NCBI GenBank assembly: GCA_024275825.1
Contig: JAJRYK010000010.1
Location: forward strand, 1 to 64,000
DNA: 64,000 nt
Direction of reading: 5' to 3'
Source of the DNA: Alphaproteobacteria bacterium
Lineage (GTDB): Bacteria > Pseudomonadota > Alphaproteobacteria > Micavibrionales > Micavibrionaceae
The position numbers and the translations under genes were made by a program. The notes below the pieces were generated by a model. It had not been told where the DNA came from. It was given only the letters and a program-made list of their open reading frames with translations, and did not search any database. This document shows positions 38,095 through 47,489 of this stretch, piece after piece. The first letter of the stretch is position 1. The number at the start of each line of letters is the position of its first letter.

Positions 38095-38820
38095 TTATTT
38101 GTGATTATTTGGTTGAAAATGCCCATCTTCTCCCAAATGAATTCCACATTCTGTTTTACCTTCTTCTGACCATCGACCGCTTCTGGGGTTGTTTAGATCT
38201 TTTGGAACAGAAGTGCAAGGCATGCAGCCTATTGATAAATAGCCGTGTTCGAGTAATGGATGTTCGGGGATTTTGTGCTTTTTAAATGTTTCTTGAATGT
38301 TCCGCCTTGTCCAGGTGGCAAGCGGGTTGATTTTTATGCGCCCATCAAGGGCCTCTATCAGCGGCATATCTGTTCGTGTGCCGGCTTGGTAGCGTTTACG
38401 TCCGGTAATCCAGGCATCAAAGCTCTTTAATGCTCGCGCCAGAGGTTGAACTTTGCGAATGTAACAACATGCATTTGTGTTGCTTTTCCACAGATTACTG
38501 TTGGGATCCGAGCGTGATGTGTCTACGTAATCGGGATAATATGTGCGCACATCTTTTAAGGAAAAGTGTTTGATGAGAGTGTCTCTGTATTCCAGCGTTT
38601 CGGGGAAAAGCTTTTGTGTGTCTATGAAAATAACGGGAAGACTTGGATCAATGCGTGAAACCATATGTAGTAAAATCGCAGCCTCAGCGCCAAAAGAGGA
38701 GACGAGACAGATACGATCAGGGAAAACCTCTTTGATCATGGCGGAGAGCAGCTCTTCACCGCTTTTATTGCCGTGATGTTCTAAAAGATCTTGAGCTGTC
38801 TGATATGAATTTATGGACAT
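38095..38820 (-). CDS. cysH: Phosphoadenylyl/adenylyl-sulfate reductase (iron-sulfur type)
   Basis: CysH reduces activated sulfate to sulfite. The 241-residue protein has the PP-loop ATP-pyrophosphatase motif SSFGAEAAILL near 41-51, the catalytic C-terminal ECGIHLGEDG, and, importantly, the two cysteine pairs CCYIRK and GCMPCT that ligate a [4Fe-4S] cluster. That marks it as the APS reductase type (called CysH2 in many bacteria) rather than the E. coli PAPS enzyme. No cysD, cysN or sulfite reductase gene is near. Confidence 0.9.
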   Translation of the reverse strand: MSINSYQTAQDLLEHHGNKSGEELLSAMIKEVFPDRICLVSSFGAEAAILLHMVSRIDPSLPVIFIDTQKLFPETLEYRDTLIKHFSLKDVRTYYPDYVDTSRSDPNSNLWKSNTNACCYIRKVQPLARALKSFDAWITGRKRYQAGTRTDMPLIEALDGRIKINPLATWTRRNIQETFKKHKIPEHPLLEHGYLSIGCMPCTSVPKDLNNPRSGRWSEEGKTECGIHLGEDGHFQPNNHK

Positions 38821-38831
38821 TGCTTGCGTGT

Positions 38832-38860
38832 TTGTTTTTAATAGAGTGCATCAGTATAAG
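38832..38860 (+). promoter_or_regulatory. Possible promoter for the pseB transcript
   Basis: TTGTTT at 38832-38837 and TATAAG at 38855-38860 are 17 bases apart, in the 108-base gap between divergent cysH and pseB. It would give a leader of about 60 bases. The -35 box is only partly conserved. Confidence 0.35.
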
Positions 38861-38907
38861 CGCCGCTGGCCTTGCTAACCAGTATAAAATAAGTTACATC
38901 GAAATGA

Positions 38908-39966
<1,059 letters not shown>

Positions 39967-39971
39967 AAATA

Positions 39972-40000
39972 TTGACATATAGCAAGTAGCGGTGTATAGA
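39972..40000 (+). promoter_or_regulatory. Consensus sigma-70 promoter before the unknown gene
   Basis: TTGACA (39972-39977, perfect -35) and TATAGA (39995-40000) are separated by exactly 17 bases. It lies 36 bases before the ATG of the unknown gene at 40036, which has an AGGAA site. This is the best promoter match noticed in the window, and it sits inside the locus. Confidence 0.7.
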
Positions 40001-40035
40001 CTCTCCTGATATCAATAAATTATGAGGAATAGAGT

Positions 40036-41337
40036 ATGGCTGTCGTTCGCAAAAATCCTGAAACTGGTCAAATTGAAACCTGTACGCATATAATGTCGGG
40101 CAAGCCGATGGATGTACCGTTTGATCATTCATACAGTGTTCCGGTTAGTGCAGAGCGTCAAGCCTTTGTGACGGCGGCGTTAGCCAAGCACTATCCAGAT
40201 AAAGACGTTTCTGTGAAAGGGCAGCCTTGGGACTATAGCCTTACAGACAATCCAGCTGTTCATGAAGAGACAATGGCTGGTCATTACCGCACAGAGATTG
40301 AGGGTGTTGGCGAGGTCGTTGTTTGTGTCAATATCCATGATGTGGAAGAGGCAATCGCGCTTGGTGGAGAAGTGTTTGATGCGTTTAATGAGCAAGACGT
40401 ACAAACGCAAGGCGCTGTGAAGTTACCGGAAGGCCAGTGGTCTTTTGAAAAAGATGGCGTTTTTATCCATTTGCAGGCGTTCTCTGAAAACACAGTATCT
40501 TTAGCGCAATCTAATATGATCGCTCGGGGAGAAGAGCTTGGCCGTATGGTCGGGCGCATGCATGTTGCGGCTTTGGCTCTGCCAGAGGATACGCAGGAAC
40601 GCTTGAAAGTGTTTAGCGATGATACGACATACCAATTGTGGACAGCAGGCTTTGTTGTGGGGAATAAGGGCGATAGCAACACAATGATAGATCTGGCGGG
40701 GCTTGTTTCTAAAAAGGCTGAAGGGCGCGGCAAGGATCCAGTAAAAGCGACAAATGATTTATATGATGCTGTTGAGTCTGTTATTCAAAAGAATAGTGAT
40801 CGTATTTTGACGGTTATTAATGACTCTCCTCGCGTTGCAACATCATTCAATGTGATTGAGAAGATGGTTTTGGTGGGTAAGGGGGGTGCATTAACATTCG
40901 CTTCTTGCGACACGCCAAGTCGTGGTTTTGTTGGCATGTTAACACCGCATATGACGTATGATGCAGGCGTTGCGCTTTATCGGATTGTGATGAATGAAGC
41001 GCTTTACGGTGATGCGACTGATATTTATCCGTTGGCGCAAAAGGAAATAGAATCTTTTGTCCGCGGCTATAACGAAGAAACAGGATGTAACGTTACAATC
41101 CAGGAGGCGTTGGAAGCCGCAGAGCTTGCCAATGCGCTTGATACAACGATCAGTCTGGGGTTCGCAGCTTTGACTTCTAAAGACAATGCGGCCACCAGAG
41201 CGGATCTGGCTGAACATATTATCACGATGAAAATGCCACATGCTGAGCGTGTTCATGGTTTTGTGGAGTATTATGGTGCGCACCCACGTCTCGATCCTGA
41301 TGCGGTACATGGTTATGGTGATCGAGAGCCCGAGTAG
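40036..41337 (+). CDS. Unknown protein with a degenerate aminoglycoside-phosphotransferase-like pattern
   Basis: The 433-residue soluble protein lies between pseB and pseC and I cannot name it. The stretch from about 145 to 200 (GVFIHLQAF, ELGRMVGRMHVAALALP) resembles the hinge and following helix of APH/choline-kinase-type phosphotransferases, and around 320-360 (YDAGVALYRIVMNEAL, SFVRGYNEETG) resembles their C-terminal helices. Where the catalytic HGDxxxxN and metal DxD motifs should be, only ATSFNVIEKM and ASCDTPSRG are seen, so the active site appears lost. The fold call is by eye and uncertain. It has its own strong promoter. Confidence 0.6.
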   Translation: MAVVRKNPETGQIETCTHIMSGKPMDVPFDHSYSVPVSAERQAFVTAALAKHYPDKDVSVKGQPWDYSLTDNPAVHEETMAGHYRTEIEGVGEVVVCVNIHDVEEAIALGGEVFDAFNEQDVQTQGAVKLPEGQWSFEKDGVFIHLQAFSENTVSLAQSNMIARGEELGRMVGRMHVAALALPEDTQERLKVFSDDTTYQLWTAGFVVGNKGDSNTMIDLAGLVSKKAEGRGKDPVKATNDLYDAVESVIQKNSDRILTVINDSPRVATSFNVIEKMVLVGKGGALTFASCDTPSRGFVGMLTPHMTYDAGVALYRIVMNEALYGDATDIYPLAQKEIESFVRGYNEETGCNVTIQEALEAAELANALDTTISLGFAALTSKDNAATRADLAEHIITMKMPHAERVHGFVEYYGAHPRLDPDAVHGYGDREPE

Positions 41338-41373
41338 CATGCAGAATAACTTTTCCCGCTATCATAAAGATTC

Positions 41374-41401
41374 TTGCACTTTTGTGATGCCCTGATACAA
41401 A
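41374..41401 (+). promoter_or_regulatory. Promoter of pseC, likely giving a leaderless mRNA
   Basis: TTGCAC (41374-41379) and TACAAA (41396-41401) are 16 bases apart. The -10 box ends seven bases before the pseC ATG at 41409, and no Shine-Dalgarno sequence lies between. Confidence 0.4.
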
Positions 41402-41408
41402 TAGCGGC

Positions 41409-42551
41409 ATGTTACCCTATGGACGTCAAACAATTGAAGATGATGATATCGCAGCCGTTACGGACGTACTGCGTGCCGATTTTTTGACGACAGGTCCCAA
41501 GGTTCAAGAATTTGAACGCTCTTTACAAGAAACGACGCAGGCAGAACATGTTGTTGCGTGCTCGAATGGTACGACAGCGCTTCATTTAGCGGCTTTGGCT
41601 CTTGGTCTGGGGGAGGGTGATGTTGCGATTGTGCCATCGGTGACGTTTCTTGCAACTGCAAACGCCGTGCGTTATTGCGGCGCAGAGGTCATTTTTTCTG
41701 ATGTTAGCTCAGAGACCGGGTTGATGGAGGTGGAGCATTTTAAGGGCGCCCTCGATCGATGTGAGGGTAAGAATGTTAAAGCCGTTTTCCCGGTTCATTT
41801 AACAGGCCAATGTGTTGATTTGAAGGCTGTCAGCGCGTTTGCTAAAGAGCGCAATATAAAGATTGTCGCCGATTCTTGTCATGCTTTGGGCGGGCACTGT
41901 AACGATAAGCCTGTCGGCGCAGGCCTATATGAGGATTTATCTACATTTTCATTTCATCCCGTAAAAACTATTGCGATGGGTGAGGGCGGGGCAATTACAA
42001 CCAATAATGCTGATTATGCTGAAAAAATGCGTGTTTTGCGTAGTCACGGTATGGTCAAAACTGGTTCCGATGAGCCATGGTTCTATGAGATGCCGGAAAT
42101 AGGATTTAATCATCGTCTGACAGATATTCAATGTGCGCTCGGTATTTCTCAAATGAAGAAATTGGAGCGTTTTGTTGGACGCAGAGCGGAACTGGTCGCG
42201 CTTTATGATGAGCTTTTAAAGGACCTTGCGCCATTAGTTATGGCGCCGAAAAGGGTGGGGCATTGTGATCCCGCTTGGCACTTATATGCTGTGCGGATAG
42301 ACTTTGGGCAAGCTGGTACAACGCGCGCTGCTGTAATGGGGGGGCTTACGCGAGGCGGCGTGGGGACACAAGTGCACTATATTCCCGTTCATACGCAGCC
42401 TTACTATAAAAAACGATATGGCGATGTTGTATTGCCGGGCGCTGATCACTATTATGAGCACACATTATCTCTTCCGTTATTCCCGGCGATGCAGGATAGC
42501 GATGTGCATCTGGTCGTTGAGCAACTTAAACAAGCAATTGGAGCCTCTTAA
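41409..42551 (+). CDS. pseC: UDP-4-amino-4,6-dideoxy-N-acetyl-beta-L-altrosamine transaminase PseC
   Basis: PseC aminates the PseB product at C4, using PLP and glutamate. The 380-residue DegT/DnrJ/EryC1 enzyme has CSNGTTALHLAALALG near 51-66, the family DSCHALGG near 157 and the PLP lysine in FSFHPVKTIAMGEGG near 178-192. The N-terminal YGRQTIEDDDIAAV matches PseC. It follows the unknown gene by 71 bases and is followed at once by the first NeuB-family gene. Confidence 0.92.
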   Translation: MLPYGRQTIEDDDIAAVTDVLRADFLTTGPKVQEFERSLQETTQAEHVVACSNGTTALHLAALALGLGEGDVAIVPSVTFLATANAVRYCGAEVIFSDVSSETGLMEVEHFKGALDRCEGKNVKAVFPVHLTGQCVDLKAVSAFAKERNIKIVADSCHALGGHCNDKPVGAGLYEDLSTFSFHPVKTIAMGEGGAITTNNADYAEKMRVLRSHGMVKTGSDEPWFYEMPEIGFNHRLTDIQCALGISQMKKLERFVGRRAELVALYDELLKDLAPLVMAPKRVGHCDPAWHLYAVRIDFGQAGTTRAAVMGGLTRGGVGTQVHYIPVHTQPYYKKRYGDVVLPGADHYYEHTLSLPLFPAMQDSDVHLVVEQLKQAIGAS

Positions 42552-42553
42552 AT

Positions 42554-43660
42554 ATGTACACTGAACAAAAAACTGTTTCTTTTGGCGATAAGAAAATTGG
42601 AGATGGTCACCCATGCTTTATTACATTTGAGGCTGGCCCAACGCATGATGGTATAGAAACAGCGAAGAAGCTTGTTGAGCTGACGGCGGAAGCGGGTGCA
42701 GATGCGGTGAAATTTCAAATTGTTGATCCAGAGCGCCTTGTTGCTGATAAGAAGCAGCCTTTTAGTTATGATATTCTGGTCGATCGAGAAACAGGCAAAA
42801 CGGAGACGGTAACGGAGCCCCTTTATGACATTCTTTGTCGCCGGGCATTAACGAAGGATGAGTGGCGAGAGGTTAAGGCGCTTTGTGACACGCTCGGTCT
42901 GGCGTTTTTTGCGACTGCGACTTTTGAAGACGAAATTGAGTTGATGGAGGAGCTGAAATGCCATTCTATTAAGATTGCGTCTGGCGATGTTAATCATATT
43001 CCGCTTATTCGCCGGGCTGCGCGGACAGGAATGTGTATTCAGCTTGATACTGGAAACTCGACGCTTGGTGAAATTGAAATGGCCATTGATGCTGTGCGCA
43101 GTGAAGGGAACGAAAACATTATTGTTCATCAATGCCCATCGGGGTATCCGGCGCGTATTGATAGTGTAAACCTGCGGATCATCCAGACATTGAAGCAAAT
43201 GTTTGGTTATCCGGCCGCCTATTCTGATCATGTGCCAGGGTGGGAAATGGATGTGGCTGCGGTGAGTCTGGGGGCCAATCTTGTTGAAAAGACGATTACT
43301 TTGGACCGTATGACGCCAAGTGTAGAACATATTATGTCTCTTGAGCCGGCTGACATGTCAGCTTTTGTGAAAATCATGAGAGACCTTGAGGTGGCGATGG
43401 GGGATACACGTCGAATTTTGCATGCGCCAGAGCGTCAAAAGCGTGATGCGATACGTCGTAGCATCTTCTTGGCTGGACCAGCTAAAAAGGGACAAAAATT
43501 GAGTGATGTAGAGGTGGAATTTCGTCGTCCCGGCTACGGTATTGGGCCTGAGCAATATGAAGGTCTTTTGAACTCTATTTTTGTTAGGGATCTTGAGAAA
43601 GATGAACGCTTAAGCTTTAGTGATCTCATGCAGCCCGAGGAAAAATCTCAAGCGGCTTAA
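42554..43660 (+). CDS. N-acetylneuraminate synthase-family protein (first NeuB paralogue)
   Basis: A nonulosonic acid synthase of 368 residues that should join a six-carbon amino sugar with phosphoenolpyruvate. It has the NeuB barrel: CFITFEAGPTHDG at the start, AGADAVKFQI near 49-58, FFATATFE, IKIASGDVNH, YSDHVPGWE near 228, EKTITLDRM near 255, and a C-terminal antifreeze-like (SAF) domain from about 305. It differs from the second synthase in the locus (51566) in most variable regions, so the two probably use different substrates. It starts two bases after pseC. Confidence 0.85.
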   Translation: MYTEQKTVSFGDKKIGDGHPCFITFEAGPTHDGIETAKKLVELTAEAGADAVKFQIVDPERLVADKKQPFSYDILVDRETGKTETVTEPLYDILCRRALTKDEWREVKALCDTLGLAFFATATFEDEIELMEELKCHSIKIASGDVNHIPLIRRAARTGMCIQLDTGNSTLGEIEMAIDAVRSEGNENIIVHQCPSGYPARIDSVNLRIIQTLKQMFGYPAAYSDHVPGWEMDVAAVSLGANLVEKTITLDRMTPSVEHIMSLEPADMSAFVKIMRDLEVAMGDTRRILHAPERQKRDAIRRSIFLAGPAKKGQKLSDVEVEFRRPGYGIGPEQYEGLLNSIFVRDLEKDERLSFSDLMQPEEKSQAA

Positions 43661-43679
43661 TCCCAACGCCAGGTGCGTC

Positions 43680-44669
43680 ATGAAAATACTCATTATCGGA
43701 TGCGGGTCTATTGGTCGCAGGCATGCTGAAAATGCAGTGTCTTTGGCTGATGATGTGGCTGTTTTCGACCTTAACTCGACGCTTTCGCGAGACTTAGCCG
43801 GCCATGTTGGTGCAAGGTCTTTTTCTTCTTTGGAGGAGGCTTTGGCATGGGGCGCAGATGGCGCCGTGGTTGCCACGCCGCATAAAATGCATATTGGGCT
43901 GGCCCGCCACGTGATTGAGAGCGGCGCGGACGTGCTGATTGAAAAGCCCATTTCCAATAGCCTTGAGCACGTTGATGACTTTCTGCAACAAGCCAAGATA
44001 CTAGGGCGTCAGGTTTTTGTTGCCTGTAATATGCGGTTTCATCCTGCGGTTGCGACGCTTCGTCAAAATTTAGAGCGTATTGGCGATGTTATGTATGCTC
44101 GCGCTCAGTACGGTAATTATCTGCCGAATATGCGGCCTGATAGCGATTATAAGGCGCTGTATTGCGCACATGAAAGCGAAGGCGGCGGTGTTATTCTTGA
44201 TGCCATTCATGAAATTGATTATCTATCCTGGTTTTTTGGTGATGTAGCTTCCGTGATGTGTGATGCAGCGAAAAGAAGTAACCTGGATATAGATGTTGAG
44301 GATTATGCAGCGCTTGTTCTTCGTCATGAAAATGGTGTGCGCAGTGAGGTGCATCTGGATTACCTGCAGCAATATAAGCGGCGTGGCTGTGAGATCATTG
44401 GATCAGAAGGGACGCTAGTTTGGCGGAGCGAAGGCAAGGCTCCTGAACACTGCCTGGTCCGCTTGTATGATGCGAAAGCGCAGCAGTGGAAGGTGCTCCA
44501 CGAAGATCGCGATTTAGATGCAGGTAATATGTACCGCACCTTGATGGAGAATTTCATTGCGGCGATAAAGGCGCCGGGCATGCCTTCAGATCTGCTTACT
44601 GGTGACGAGGCTTTAAAGTCATTGGCGATTGCTCTTGAAGCCCGTGCGCAGGTTAAATCACTTCGATAG
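43680..44669 (+). CDS. Gfo/Idh/MocA-family oxidoreductase
   Basis: An NAD(P)-dependent sugar oxidoreductase of 329 residues. The Rossmann motif ILIIGCGSIGRRHAENA is at residues 3-19, the EKP motif (LIEKPIS) is near 88 and the conserved H-containing helix in GGGVILDAIHEIDYLSW near 174-190. The frame runs open to 43620 but the ATG at 43680 starts the Rossmann fold. It follows the synthase by 19 bases and is likely cotranscribed. The 3' end overlaps the convergent methyltransferase by 12 bases. Confidence 0.87.
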   Translation: MKILIIGCGSIGRRHAENAVSLADDVAVFDLNSTLSRDLAGHVGARSFSSLEEALAWGADGAVVATPHKMHIGLARHVIESGADVLIEKPISNSLEHVDDFLQQAKILGRQVFVACNMRFHPAVATLRQNLERIGDVMYARAQYGNYLPNMRPDSDYKALYCAHESEGGGVILDAIHEIDYLSWFFGDVASVMCDAAKRSNLDIDVEDYAALVLRHENGVRSEVHLDYLQQYKRRGCEIIGSEGTLVWRSEGKAPEHCLVRLYDAKAQQWKVLHEDRDLDAGNMYRTLMENFIAAIKAPGMPSDLLTGDEALKSLAIALEARAQVKSLR

Positions 44670-45371
44670 CTTGACTGTATACCAAGGCATCAGCATATAA
44701 GGGCTGATTTGCATGCGCTTTCCATCTTCTGTTTTTACGGTGTAGGTTGAAAGCGTTAGAGGGTCTGGCTTTGGTAGGTCTACATCAATTTCGGTGGCTT
44801 CTGAAGATAGAGTGACATTCTTATCTTCGATGAAATCCTCTAAACGTTTCAGAGAGTCTATTTTATAGATAAATGTTTTGTTATTTTTTAAATCACGCCG
44901 GATTGTGTCTTGTTCGAAGTATTCTTCGGAGAACAGGGAGGTTAAAACGAGGTGTTGGCCTGCGAGGGGAAGGGCTGCATCAAGAAAATCATAAAGGCTG
45001 AAGGGCGCTGTGACCACGACTTGAATAGAAAGCACAAGATCAAAGGGGCCGCTTTCAAGAGCGTCTTTTAAATTTAAAATGTCTTCGCAAAAGAATGTTT
45101 CTGTTGGGTTTTGCTCCTGAGCGACTTCAACGGCTTTTGGGTCAAAATCTACGCCCACAAATTTCCAGTTTGGAAAGGCTTCTTTAAGCCAATGAATATT
45201 AGCGCCACCGCCACACCCGAGATCCAGAACTCTTTTAACGTCATTTGTATCAATATTGTTCTTTAGGTATTCAATCAGAGACACCGTGCTGCGATACGGC
45301 GTTTTATATTGCCGTAAATGATAGTCAAAATTAGAGGTGTAACTTATTTTTTCTTTTGCAGGGCTCGTCAT
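44658..45371 (-). CDS. Class I SAM-dependent methyltransferase
   Basis: The 237-residue soluble protein has the AdoMet motif VLDLGCGGGANIHWLK near 49-64, the acidic loop GVDFDPKAVEVAQ near 78 and motif LVLSIQVVVTAPF near 116. It is the last gene of a five-gene minus-strand run in which most neighbours overlap by ATGA; its ATG overlaps the stop of the cytidylyltransferase. Sugar O- or N-methylation is likely. Confidence 0.82.
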   Translation of the reverse strand: MTSPAKEKISYTSNFDYHLRQYKTPYRSTVSLIEYLKNNIDTNDVKRVLDLGCGGGANIHWLKEAFPNWKFVGVDFDPKAVEVAQEQNPTETFFCEDILNLKDALESGPFDLVLSIQVVVTAPFSLYDFLDAALPLAGQHLVLTSLFSEEYFEQDTIRRDLKNNKTFIYKIDSLKRLEDFIEDKNVTLSSEATEIDVDLPKPDPLTLSTYTVKTEDGKRMQISPYMLMPWYTVKLSK

Positions 45372-46081
45372 ATGTATTCCTTGTTGATGTTGGCAATATC
45401 GGGATTGGCTTGAAGGTAATTTAAAACGTCATCTAAGTACAGGATACGATTTTCAGCATGAAGGCCCTTTATAACATGACGCAAAACGGTGAGGTCCTTT
45501 TCGTAATCTAACGTAAGGCGGTAATTCTCAAAGTAATTTTCTGCGGCCGTGATGTTTTTAAATTGATATGGAGCTCCATCACGCCAAAACTCTGATAAGT
45601 GTTCAGGGCGGTTTTTTTCTTCAATATCCGCACATGCTTTCCGCAGAGATTCTATGCTCATGACTGAAATATCATAGCCATCAGGGAATGTGTGAGGATT
45701 TTGGTTCGTTACCATGTCTAGGTCTGGATTCTTTGTTAGTGTGTCGATTGCTTCATCAATAAGCTTGGGGTCAATGAGCGGGCAATCCCCGAGCAGGCGT
45801 ACAACGATATGCGTTTCACAGGTTTCTGCTGCGCCAAGAAGGCGGTGCATTATTTTGTCTTCATCTCCTCTATAGACCTCTATGCCAATGTCTTTTGCGT
45901 GTTGGGCCAGCACGTCATCGCGGGGATGGCCCGAGGTTGTGAGGATGATGTGGTCAAGTTTTTGGGCCCCACGCACTTGTTTGACGATCCGTTCAATAAC
46001 CGTCATGCCACCTAAGTCTTTAAGGACTTTGTTGGGGAGTCTGCTGGACCCTGTGCGGGCTTGGATAATACCGTTAATCAT
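45368..46081 (-). CDS. SpsF/CMP-NeuAc-synthetase-like cytidylyltransferase
   Basis: The 237-residue protein has the nucleotidyltransferase signature IIQARTGSSRLPNKVL at residues 5-20 and the metal/base site RLLGDCPLID near 94. It belongs to the SpsF family, related to CMP-sialic acid synthetases. No other CMP-transferase (PseF, NeuA) is visible in the locus, so this is the best candidate to activate the nonulosonic acid with CTP. It lies directly downstream of a class III aminotransferase. Confidence 0.83.
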   Translation of the reverse strand: MINGIIQARTGSSRLPNKVLKDLGGMTVIERIVKQVRGAQKLDHIILTTSGHPRDDVLAQHAKDIGIEVYRGDEDKIMHRLLGAAETCETHIVVRLLGDCPLIDPKLIDEAIDTLTKNPDLDMVTNQNPHTFPDGYDISVMSIESLRKACADIEEKNRPEHLSEFWRDGAPYQFKNITAAENYFENYRLTLDYEKDLTVLRHVIKGLHAENRILYLDDVLNYLQANPDIANINKEYI

Positions 46082-46085
46082 AGCG

Positions 46086-47489
46086 TTATTCCGAACAGCA
46101 TGCGGCTTTTGGAGCGTCTTTGTGAAGAAGCCCGCATTGTCTTTGGAGGCATTTATTATAGGTCCGCATAACGGGCTTTATAGGGTCGCCAACTAAAATA
46201 TTTTCAACGTCATCATTTTCAAGAATGGGCTTTAAGCTTTTCATGACCTCGCTGAACACTTCAAAGGTGCGTTTTAGGTGCTCTGGTGTGTGAGAGTAGG
46301 TAACTGTAAGCCATGATGCCATGATGCCCCGGGCGAGACACTCCTGTATAAATAAGGTCATAAGGGTCATAGAGGGCGCGCCAGTTTTGTCCTTAAAGGA
46401 AAAAACGGGATTGCAATCAAAGCCTGCAGCGCTGATGAACTCAGAAACGCCTTCTTGCTCGGCAATGGTATTCATACCGTTTTTGAAGGCTTTGCCAGTG
46501 TCCCAAATATGCTGCGTCGCATTTACTCTTTTGCATTCTTCCAATGTAGCCATAATGGCGGCGAGGCCGACAGTCTCGGAGGCGTGCGTTTGGGACAGCA
46601 GAAATGTACGCACCTCATCATGGAAAATACCGCCGATCTCCATGATGTCCTTTTGACCAGCTAATACGGAACAAGAATACCCATTACTTACACATTTACC
46701 AAAGGTTGCGAGGTGCGGATAAACGCCCCAGCGGTGATGCGCGCCGAGTAAGTCAAAGCGAATACCGGAAATCATCTCATCAAAAATTAAGATAGTACCG
46801 TTTTTGTCGCAGAGGTTTTTTAGTTTTTGTAAGAAATTATCGTGGGGTTCAACGTCTTTTACGGGTTCAAGAATTATACATGCGATGTCATCGGGGTGGG
46901 CGGCGAATAAATCTTCTACGCTTTGGATATCATTATACTTAAAGTTAAGAGCATAATCTTTGATTTCACTAGGTATTCCACGATTACAGGGCGTTGTTGA
47001 GATGAACCAGTCATGAGTGCTGAAGAAGGGATGCTCGGCACATTTCGCGATATAGTTTCGTCCGGTATAGGCGCGCGATAGCTTAACGGCAGCATGTGTA
47101 ACGTCGGAGCCGTTTTTGCCAAACTTCACCATTTCTGCAACGGGCCAGAGGTCGACCAGATATTCAGCAACCTCATATTCAAGAAGGCCTGGACGTGAAA
47201 AATTGGTTCCCTTGCTGATTTGCTCTATCACGGCTTGATCAACAGCATCGTAGGCATGCCCAAGAACAAAGGTTCTGTTGCCCATCATCCAATCGATATA
47301 TTCATTACCATCAACGTCCCAGCATAGGGCGCCCTTGGCATGAGACACTAACTTTGGTGATAAATGGGGCTGTTGATCCTCACCTTTGGAATAGGTGTGG
47401 GACCCACCGGGAACGAGCGCATGAAATTTTTTCTGCAGGGCAAAGGACTTTTCGTAGCGTTTATATAGCTCATCAGGAGGGGTGATCAT
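46086..47489 (-). CDS. Class III aminotransferase (glutamate-1-semialdehyde-mutase-like)
   Basis: A PLP enzyme of 467 residues. It has the fold-type-I landmarks LVPGGSHTYSKGEDQ near 29, GNRTFVLGH near 70, LIFDEMISGIRF near 223-234 and the likely PLP lysine in LATFGKCVSNGY near 254. The extra 60-residue tail ends in several cysteines (CLQRQCGLLHKDAPKAACC). The class is used in aminated sugars of surface glycans. It overlaps the oxidoreductase upstream by four bases. Confidence 0.8.
   Translation of the reverse strand: MITPPDELYKRYEKSFALQKKFHALVPGGSHTYSKGEDQQPHLSPKLVSHAKGALCWDVDGNEYIDWMMGNRTFVLGHAYDAVDQAVIEQISKGTNFSRPGLLEYEVAEYLVDLWPVAEMVKFGKNGSDVTHAAVKLSRAYTGRNYIAKCAEHPFFSTHDWFISTTPCNRGIPSEIKDYALNFKYNDIQSVEDLFAAHPDDIACIILEPVKDVEPHDNFLQKLKNLCDKNGTILIFDEMISGIRFDLLGAHHRWGVYPHLATFGKCVSNGYSCSVLAGQKDIMEIGGIFHDEVRTFLLSQTHASETVGLAAIMATLEECKRVNATQHIWDTGKAFKNGMNTIAEQEGVSEFISAAGFDCNPVFSFKDKTGAPSMTLMTLFIQECLARGIMASWLTVTYSHTPEHLKRTFEVFSEVMKSLKPILENDDVENILVGDPIKPVMRTYNKCLQRQCGLLHKDAPKAACCSE

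Noticed and set aside
38851-38900. Second -10-like TATAAAAT in the cysH-pseB gap
   Set aside because: No -35 box at a workable distance was found on the plus strand.
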